This document shows positions 13,548 through 17,849 of a stretch of DNA of 17,849 nt, one piece after another. Within the stretch, counting starts at the first letter, position 1, and each line of letters begins with the position of its first letter. The notes below the pieces were generated by a model. It did no database searches. It saw only the letters and a list, made by a program, of their open reading frames with translations, and was not told where the DNA came from. The translations under genes and the position numbers were made by a program. This DNA is from Faecalibacterium prausnitzii (GTDB taxonomy: Bacteria > Bacillota > Clostridia > Oscillospirales > Ruminococcaceae), in NCBI GenBank assembly GCA_004558805.1, contig SFDE01000025.1, positions 1-17,849 on the forward strand. Reading direction: 5' to 3'.

Positions 13548-14938
13548 AGTACCCGTGTCAGCTCGCGGCGCTCCTCTGCATCCATCTGCCGGATGGCTTC
13601 AAGGATCATTTTACCTGTGATTTTTGTTGCCACCGGCGTTTTGTTTTCCGGGGGTTCCTGCGGCTTCGCATCTGCCACATCCTGCGTGTAGAAGTCGGCT
13701 TCGATCTTCTCGGTCAACTCCAACCGGGGTTTGTCCTGCGTGTGGGCGTAGGTGTCCATCAGGACGGTGGCGGTTGCATGGCCGGTGTTGCCCTGCACCG
13801 ACTTGAAGTCACCGCCAGACTGCAGCAGCTGGTAGGTGGCACTGGAGTGGCGCAGACCGTGGAACACGATCTTCTCAAACTCCGGATGCTCTGCCCTCCA
13901 CATACGGTACCACTTGGTCAGAACGTCCGGGGCAATGGGTAAGCCGTCTGGTAAGCGGAACAGCTGACCGCAGTTGCTGTACTTTTCCGGGGCGCTCTGC
14001 TTGTCCTGCTTCATCTTTTCCAGCCATGCCAGAAGCTCCTCTTTCAAGGGCTTGGTCATGTACAGGATGCGGTTGGACTTTTTGGTCTTAGTCCGCTTGA
14101 GAATCAGCGAGGACTTGCTCCCCTCCCGTCTGTCCGGGAAGGTGTGGTAGATCTGGGTAGGGTCGATCTTGGACAAGGCGACCTTGTCGGCACGCTGCAG
14201 GGCTTTGTTTACCGAGATGGTTCCCCGTCCGTCTGCTGCATCAAAGTCGAGGTCTCCCGGCTGCAAGCCGAGGATCTCGCCCTCACGGAGCGAGAGGATC
14301 ATGCTCATGTGCACAGCCAGATGCAGGGCAGGGTTCTCGATGGTCTGCAGCGCCGCCAACATGGTGCGCTCATCCCAGATGGTGCGTTCTTCGGTATTGA
14401 TCTTGGGGGCTTCACGGGGAGTAGGTGACTTGTGGATCAGATCCCAGTCAACGGCATACGAAAAGGCGGTCTTCAGGAGCGTGTGGACTTCGTGAATGGA
14501 CGTGCTGGATAACAGCCGTTTCTTCTGATTTTCCGTCAGCTCCTGCTTTTCGCCGTGAACGTACTGGCCGCAAGGGGTCTGGCTCAGGGTGGCGTAGAAC
14601 TGCTCAATGTCGTAGGTGCGGAGGTCTTGCACCTTCCGCTTTCCGATATACGGCACGATGAGGTTCTGCACCATCGCCACAGATTGGGTGTAGGTCTTGG
14701 GAGACCACTTGTGTTTGCTGGACTGAATGGGGATCCACTTGTACAGCATCTCCTCGACCGTCATGGTGTCGGGCACAAGGAAGGTGCCGTCCAGCAGTTC
14801 CTTCTCCACCGTGATCTTGCGCTCCTGCGCTTCGGCCTTGGTCTTGAAGGTTTCCCAGCCCTTGCAGGGCTTGCCAGCATGATCTTTGTAGTTGTATCGG
14901 ACGGAATACGTGTTGCCACGTTTCATAATAGATGCCAT
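13538..14938 (-). CDS. int: tyrosine recombinase / phage-type integrase
   Basis: This 466-residue site-specific recombinase is expected to integrate and excise the element at the tRNA-Arg core nearby. It has an N-terminal AP2-like arm-binding domain (about 1-55: RGNTYSVRYNYKDHAGK), a SAM-like core-binding domain (about 60-165: TVEEMLYKWI to LLKTAFSYAV) and the catalytic domain. Catalytic residues are R218 in LSLREGE, H360 and R363 in FHGLRHSS, H387 in GHATA and the nucleophile Y397 in MDTYAHT. An extra stretch between R218 and the HxxR box makes it longer than Tn916 Int (405). The start at 14938 follows GGGAGGGA; the ORF to 14971 contains this site. It lies 14 bases after the excisionase-like gene, so both are probably co-transcribed. 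The C-terminal tail (about 415-466) is charged and unassigned. Confidence 0.93.
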   Translation of the reverse strand: MASIMKRGNTYSVRYNYKDHAGKPCKGWETFKTKAEAQERKITVEKELLDGTFLVPDTMTVEEMLYKWIPIQSSKHKWSPKTYTQSVAMVQNLIVPYIGKRKVQDLRTYDIEQFYATLSQTPCGQYVHGEKQELTENQKKRLLSSTSIHEVHTLLKTAFSYAVDWDLIHKSPTPREAPKINTEERTIWDERTMLAALQTIENPALHLAVHMSMILSLREGEILGLQPGDLDFDAADGRGTISVNKALQRADKVALSKIDPTQIYHTFPDRREGSKSSLILKRTKTKKSNRILYMTKPLKEELLAWLEKMKQDKQSAPEKYSNCGQLFRLPDGLPIAPDVLTKWYRMWRAEHPEFEKIVFHGLRHSSATYQLLQSGGDFKSVQGNTGHATATVLMDTYAHTQDKPRLELTEKIEADFYTQDVADAKPQEPPENKTPVATKITGKMILEAIRQMDAEERRELTRVLFA

Positions 14939-14952
14939 AGATGTTCCCTCCC

Positions 14953-15318
14953 TCAGACCGCTGCAAACCAATCGTCAAAGCTCTGCTTGCTTACCCGGAT
15001 GCTGGTACCGAGGCGGATCACCTTGAAGTCTTTCGTGGTGTTGCACAGATTGTACGCAGCACGGTTGGAGATCGCCAACAGTTGGGCAATCTCCTCCACC
15101 CGGTAAACGAGCGGGGCGTGTCGGACGGTTTTGCTGGTCTGGTCAGAAGGTTCTACGGCAGGGGTTTGGTCCGAAGTTTCGTCAGAAATTACCATGGAAT
15201 TTCTGACAGAAAATTCGCATGGAACTGCAAGTTCCTGACGTTCCATTGTAGGGGATTCGGGCGCGATTTTCAAGTCCTCACGGGTCAGTTTGGCGGAATT
15301 TTTGCGGACATTCGTCAT
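14953..15318 (-). CDS. excisionase-like helix-turn-helix DNA-binding protein
   Basis: This 121-residue protein has a C-terminal MerR/excisionase-type winged helix (about 70-120): VYRVEEIAQLLAISNRAAYN, then a wing with KVIRLGTSIRVSKQSFDDWF. That fold is typical of Xis and of helix_turn_helix_17 proteins encoded just before integrases. The N-terminal 65 residues are polar, low in hydrophobics, and rich in Ser, Thr, Glu and Asp, so probably disordered. Two ATG codons compete. The one at 15318 lies 8 bases after AAAGGAG and is preferred; the one at 15324 is too close. It probably sets the direction of recombination or regulates int. Its linker DNA contains striking inverted repeats (15181-15235). 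Confidence 0.85.
   Translation of the reverse strand: MTNVRKNSAKLTREDLKIAPESPTMERQELAVPCEFSVRNSMVISDETSDQTPAVEPSDQTSKTVRHAPLVYRVEEIAQLLAISNRAAYNLCNTTKDFKVIRLGTSIRVSKQSFDDWFAAV
15181..15235. repeat. paired inverted repeats inside the excisionase-like gene
   Basis: GTCAGAAATT (15181-15190) and AATTTCTGAC (15198-15207) form a perfect 10-bp inverted repeat around a 7-base spacer containing CCATGG. GGAACT/AGTTCC (15221-15226 with 15230-15235) follows with a 3-base loop. CATGGAA and CTGAC occur in both units. They lie in codons for the poorly constrained linker, so could be an operator, an excisionase site or an RNA element. Confidence 0.6.
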
Positions 15319-15457
15319 AGGCATGTCTCCTTTGCACTTCTCCAGACCCGGTGCAGCTCCGGTTGAGCTGCACCCTTGTGGGCCGGTAAATATGTAAGGG
15401 CCTGCCGCTCCTGACCCGAAGCAGCAGCCCAAAAAAGTGCGAGAACTCGAATTTACG

Positions 15458-15640
15458 CGCCCTACGCGCCCCAAACCACACAAAAGTACCTTTCTGTGTT
15501 GATTTTATGGAGCGCATGCTGGTTTCTCTCCCGCCCCGAAGGGCGTTTTGCCGCCCTGCATCCGCCCGGAAGGGGCGGACACGCGCCCGGAGAAAACAAC
15601 GATAACAGGTAAAAACAAATGCTTTGGGGCGCGTGGGGCG
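15458..15640. repeat. GC-rich structured gap bounded by an 18-bp inverted repeat
   Basis: The gap between the excisionase-like gene and the helicase gene (15319-15664) has no convincing ORF. An 18-base arm at 15458-15475 (CGCCCTACGCGCCCCAAA) matches the reverse complement of 15623-15640 at 17 of 18 positions. Between them lie TCCGCCC/GGGCGGA and AGGGCG/CGCCCT hairpins. Beside a D5-like helicase gene such a region may be a replication origin, or a control region for excision genes. Function is not shown. Confidence 0.5.
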
Positions 15641-15664
15641 GGAGATTTTCACTTTTCGTGTGTT

Positions 15665-17011
15665 TTATGCCGCAGCAAAGGCGGGGTGGACGCATACGCC
15701 CCGGAAGCCGCGGTACTTTCCCTCGATGTGCTTGGAAAAGGTCAGGCCATACTTCCCTGCATTTTTCAGCAGGAACTGGCTGAACTTCTTTTGCGGAACA
15801 GGCGATTCCAGATTATCCTCGCACCACTTGGTGTAGGCGCGGTAGAGATAGGTGGAGCGTTCCTCGGTGTCGGGCTTGAAGCGGACATACGCCGTTGCCT
15901 GCATGAACTGGGTCAGGTTGTCGCTGTCCGCCATGGCTGCTTCAAGGTTCTGGATGGAGCGCTCGCTGATGGTGAACTGATAGCGGTTCGCCAGCAGACG
16001 GCGTAGACCTTCCAGCATCCACAGCAGGATGCCGGGACGCTCCTCGGACAACTCTTCGATGAGGAAGGGATTATCCACCCGGGCAGGGTCACGGTCTTTC
16101 ACCGTGATGAGGATCTGTCTGCGCCAGAAGCCGTCGCTGTCATCGTGAGCGGCCACAAGGTTGCCATTGCCGAAGCAGATGAAACGAACGTACAGCAGAC
16201 CTTGGACAGCCTGCTTGTTCTTTCGCTCGATGCACAAACGGTCTTCGGCGGTGACGATGGACTTGATGTTCCGTGTTTCGGGCAAAGCCACCATGTTCAG
16301 GTCGTCATCGACCATGACCAGCTTATACTCCAGATTTGCACTGGCAAAGCGGTTCGTTTCGATGCGGAGGATGGATTCGGAGTGAGAGGCTTCCCCGAAC
16401 AGCTTCTTCAGCAGCAAGCCGATGCGGGATTTTCCCTCGCCGCCCTTGCCGGTCATGACCAGCATCTTCTGCGCCTTGGTAGACGGGATCAGGAGATAGC
16501 CAAGGTATTCCTGCAAGGTCAGAATGTCCTCCGGGATGAGCAGACCGTCCAGAAATTCCAGCCACTTGGTCGGTGCGGGGGCATCGGGCTGGTATTCCAC
16601 GGGGAGCCGGTTCAGGCAGAGCTCTTTTTCCGGCACAAATCCCCGCTCGTCCAGAAAGTAGGTTCCGTTCTGGAGATGGATGCGGTCAAGCTGGGGTTTC
16701 CATTCAGGGGTATAGGTTTCGATACGGAGTGCGTCCAGAACCTGCTTCTCCTTCTTGGCAAGGTTGTCGAGCACAAAGTCACGGAGGTCGCTGTGGACTT
16801 CGTAGAGCAGTGCGTCCTCGTCTACCTCGCCGTTCTGGTCGAACAGCTTCTGTTTCAGGCACATCATGGGGTGCTTCTCTAAAAGGTACTGGCAGTAAGC
16901 GGTTTCACGCACTTTGCCCTTGCTGTCTACCCAAGGGCATTCACATTCTTCCTCTTCTTCCAGTTCGTCCTCATCACGCCAATCTTCGTTCCTCTTTTTC
17001 CAGTCGCTCAT
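15665..17011 (-). CDS. D5-like SF3 helicase / primase C-terminal ATPase of the element
   Basis: This 448-residue protein has a very acidic N-terminus (residues 8-25, Glu-rich), a D5_N-like region (about 100-175: PEWKPQLDRIHLQNGTYFL, LNRLPVEY, LQEYLGYLLIP) and an SF3 helicase core. Walker A is GKGGEGKSR (188-196), Walker B is LVMVDDDLN (231-239), the sensor is FICFGNGN (278-285) and the arginine finger region is FWRRQI (295-300). The C-terminal part (about 370-448) resembles the winged helix of poxvirus D5/phage P4 alpha-like proteins. It should unwind DNA at an origin during replication of the excised element. The start at 17011 follows GGGAGG and overlaps the CHC2 gene by 38 bases, suggesting translational coupling; together they would act as a split primase-helicase. 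Confidence 0.87.
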   Translation of the reverse strand: MSDWKKRNEDWRDEDELEEEEECECPWVDSKGKVRETAYCQYLLEKHPMMCLKQKLFDQNGEVDEDALLYEVHSDLRDFVLDNLAKKEKQVLDALRIETYTPEWKPQLDRIHLQNGTYFLDERGFVPEKELCLNRLPVEYQPDAPAPTKWLEFLDGLLIPEDILTLQEYLGYLLIPSTKAQKMLVMTGKGGEGKSRIGLLLKKLFGEASHSESILRIETNRFASANLEYKLVMVDDDLNMVALPETRNIKSIVTAEDRLCIERKNKQAVQGLLYVRFICFGNGNLVAAHDDSDGFWRRQILITVKDRDPARVDNPFLIEELSEERPGILLWMLEGLRRLLANRYQFTISERSIQNLEAAMADSDNLTQFMQATAYVRFKPDTEERSTYLYRAYTKWCEDNLESPVPQKKFSQFLLKNAGKYGLTFSKHIEGKYRGFRGVCVHPAFAAA

Positions 17012-17429
17012 GCAATCCCTCCCAATACTTCCGTAGCTCGATTTCGGTCTGCGGATCCGGGAGCACCGAACAGTCCAGATAATATTCAACGATGTCAAGG
17101 TTCTTTATCGCTTCAAGAAAGCAGGGGTGAAGTTCTTCTGTGGGTGACTGCGGTGCGTATCGGACCCGCCAACGCTGCAGACAGCGGTAATAGTCCAGCA
17201 GCTGCTGCCGGACGGTGGGCGGTCTGCGGAGAGCAAGCCGCACCTTGCCGTCGGCAAGTGCCATGCCGAAGTCCTCCTTCAACTTTTCCACAGCCTTGTA
17301 GGGAGAAAGTTGAAAAAGTCTGCCGACAAAATCGATCACATCGCCATCCGCCTGACAGGCGAAACAGTGGAAACGGCTGTCCACCTTCATGCTGGGGTGT
17401 TTATCCCCGTGGAAGGGGCAGCACATCAT
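16974..17429 (-). CDS. CHC2 zinc-finger primase-like protein, N-terminal start unresolved
   Basis: The frame encodes a DnaG-type zinc finger: CCPFHGDKHPSM, then RFHCFACQADGDVIDF, with C4, H7, C22 and C25 as zinc ligands. A helical tail of about 110 residues follows. Proteins of this type in clostridial elements usually begin with about 25 residues before the finger. Codons for exactly such a segment (VFSDVKNAIS, then RQAAELYGF) lie upstream in frame to about 17507, so the ATG at 17429 is internal to the domain. No ATG, GTG or TTG occurs in frame between the stop at 17592-17594 and 17429. Either a non-standard start or a frameshift from the ORF at 17622 is needed, or the gene is damaged. It should provide primer synthesis or DNA recognition for element replication. 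Confidence 0.75.
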   Translation of the reverse strand: MMCCPFHGDKHPSMKVDSRFHCFACQADGDVIDFVGRLFQLSPYKAVEKLKEDFGMALADGKVRLALRRPPTVRQQLLDYYRCLQRWRVRYAPQSPTEELHPCFLEAIKNLDIVEYYLDCSVLPDPQTEIELRKYWEGLHERLEKEERRLA

Positions 17430-17514
17430 ACCGTTCCGGTTTACGGCGAAGCCGTATAGCTCCGCTGCCTGCCGGGTCGAGATGGCGTTTTTTACGTCCG
17501 AAAAGACAGAGGTG

Positions 17515-17622
17515 CTACCCTCCGTCCCAATGGGTGGGGTACAGGCGAAAGGGCGAAGCCCGGCGAGGGGCGTGGGTGAGGTTGGGTTTATTCACACATC
17601 GATCCGTCAGAGTGTTGTTCAT
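17515..17622 (-). CDS. short ORF coupled to the relaxase, probable 5' part of the CHC2 gene
   Basis: An ATG at 17622 overlaps the relaxase stop (ATGA) and has AGGAGG at the right distance, so translation should begin here. The frame runs 35 codons (starting MNNTLTDRCV) and stops at TAG (17515-17517), inside GGAGGGTAG. The CHC2 frame is +1 relative to it. Loss of one G in the GGG run would fuse the two into one protein. The peptide is Arg/Pro-rich and resembles no domain. It may be a leader, a frameshifted 5' end or a sequencing error. Confidence 0.45.
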   Translation of the reverse strand: MNNTLTDRCVNKPNLTHAPRRASPFRLYPTHWDGG

Positions 17623-17849
17623 TTGACCTCCTGCTGCGGTACGGCGTGGCTGCGCTCCTCCTTGCGGAAGAAGGCTTCCACGTTCTGTTGTGCGGTGCGG
17701 AGTTCACGCAGTTCGATCTGCGCTTTCTTGTAGCGGGTGTAGAAACCGTTTTTCTCCGAGGAAAGGGTCTGATATTCGGCATCCAGCTTTTTGAGGTCCG
17801 GCAGCGTCCTGAGCCCGTTGGCCTTGAAATAGGCGCAGGCGGCCTCGTA
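17619..17849 (-). CDS. relaxase / mobilization protein, C-terminal end (partial)
   Basis: The last 76 residues of a protein that enters from the right edge of the window read YEAACAYFKANGLRTLPDLK, then a helical, charged segment (KLDAEYQTLSSEKN, YTRYKKAQIELRELRTAQQN) and end in PQQEVK. This matches the style of the coiled C-terminus of clostridial MobA/VirD2-type relaxases, where a final YKKA/RELxxA helix is typical. The catalytic HUH domain is outside the window, so the call rests on this tail and on its neighbours (primase, helicase, excisionase, integrase). Such enzymes nick oriT and lead the DNA strand into the recipient cell. Its stop overlaps the next ATG. Confidence 0.65.
   Translation of the reverse strand, partial: YEAACAYFKANGLRTLPDLKKLDAEYQTLSSEKNGFYTRYKKAQIELRELRTAQQNVEAFFRKEERSHAVPQQEVK

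Larger units (their letters stand above)
13225..17849 (-). mobile_element. integrative mobilizable element (core module, right end outside window)
   Basis: An att core with arm-like repeats, a tyrosine integrase, an excisionase-like HTH protein, a D5-like helicase, a CHC2 primase-like protein and a relaxase tail lie in one minus-strand block. This is the standard make-up of clostridial integrative mobilizable or small conjugative elements. No conjugation (T4SS) genes are inside the window, so whether it moves by itself is unknown. The leftward extent is uncertain because the repeats on the far side of the core suggest that the catabolic locus may also be element DNA. Confidence 0.7.

Noticed and set aside
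15278..15652. A 124-codon ORF across the gap before the excisionase-like gene
   Set aside because: No ribosome site, Arg-rich composition expected from GC-rich non-coding DNA, and overlap with the well-supported HTH gene.

Overview
The window looks like DNA from a gut Clostridia (Oscillospiraceae, perhaps Faecalibacterium or a close relative). This is inferred from GC-rich coding sequence, strong AGGAGG-type ribosome sites, Gram-positive style promoters, and a relaxase / CHC2 / D5-helicase / excisionase / integrase module of clostridial type. The species is not proven by anything seen here.

Left part (1-525): a nested palindromic repeat (2-95), the C-terminal stump of a DNA cytosine methyltransferase (116-436, minus strand) and a strong bidirectional terminator (476-515).

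Centre (525-12659): a divergent catabolic locus. The minus-strand operon encodes a SIS-fold deglycase very like FraB, a PfkB kinase (FraD-like), a cupin-fold protein and a HAD phosphatase. The plus strand carries a GntR/UTRA regulator (FraR-like) on its own promoter, then a long operon headed by a DcuA/DcuB-type transporter (FraA-like). That operon continues with a FrlC-like TIM-barrel isomerase, a BtpA/SgcQ protein, an FGGY kinase, a metal amidohydrolase, a YjbQ/UPF0047 protein, a second PfkB kinase and a second FrlC-like isomerase. The combination of deglycase, kinase, GntR regulator and Dcu-type transporter is the hallmark of the Salmonella fructose-asparagine (fra) system: an Amadori compound is imported, phosphorylated, and split to glucose-6-phosphate plus an amino acid. 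No asparaginase (fraE) is present in the window, and seven extra enzymes are attached, so the substrate range is probably different or wider. A 15-base motif related to ATACAAARCAATACA sits at all three promoters and is the best candidate operator.

Junction (12660-13537): a small DUF6061-like gene, then an attachment region. A 45-base 3' fragment of a tRNA-Arg(ACG) gene (13225-13269) has no 5' half. It is flanked on both sides by repeats sharing TGCAC[AG][CG]TTT, which look like integrase arm sites. This resembles an intact attP or a junction between tandem elements, so the catabolic locus may be cargo of the mobile element or of a sibling element.

Right part (13538-17849, minus strand): the core of an integrative mobilizable element. 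In transcription order it holds a relaxase C-terminus (cut by the window edge), a short coupled ORF, a CHC2 zinc-finger primase-like protein with no normal start codon, a D5-like SF3 helicase, a GC-rich structured gap, an excisionase-like HTH protein and a tyrosine integrase.
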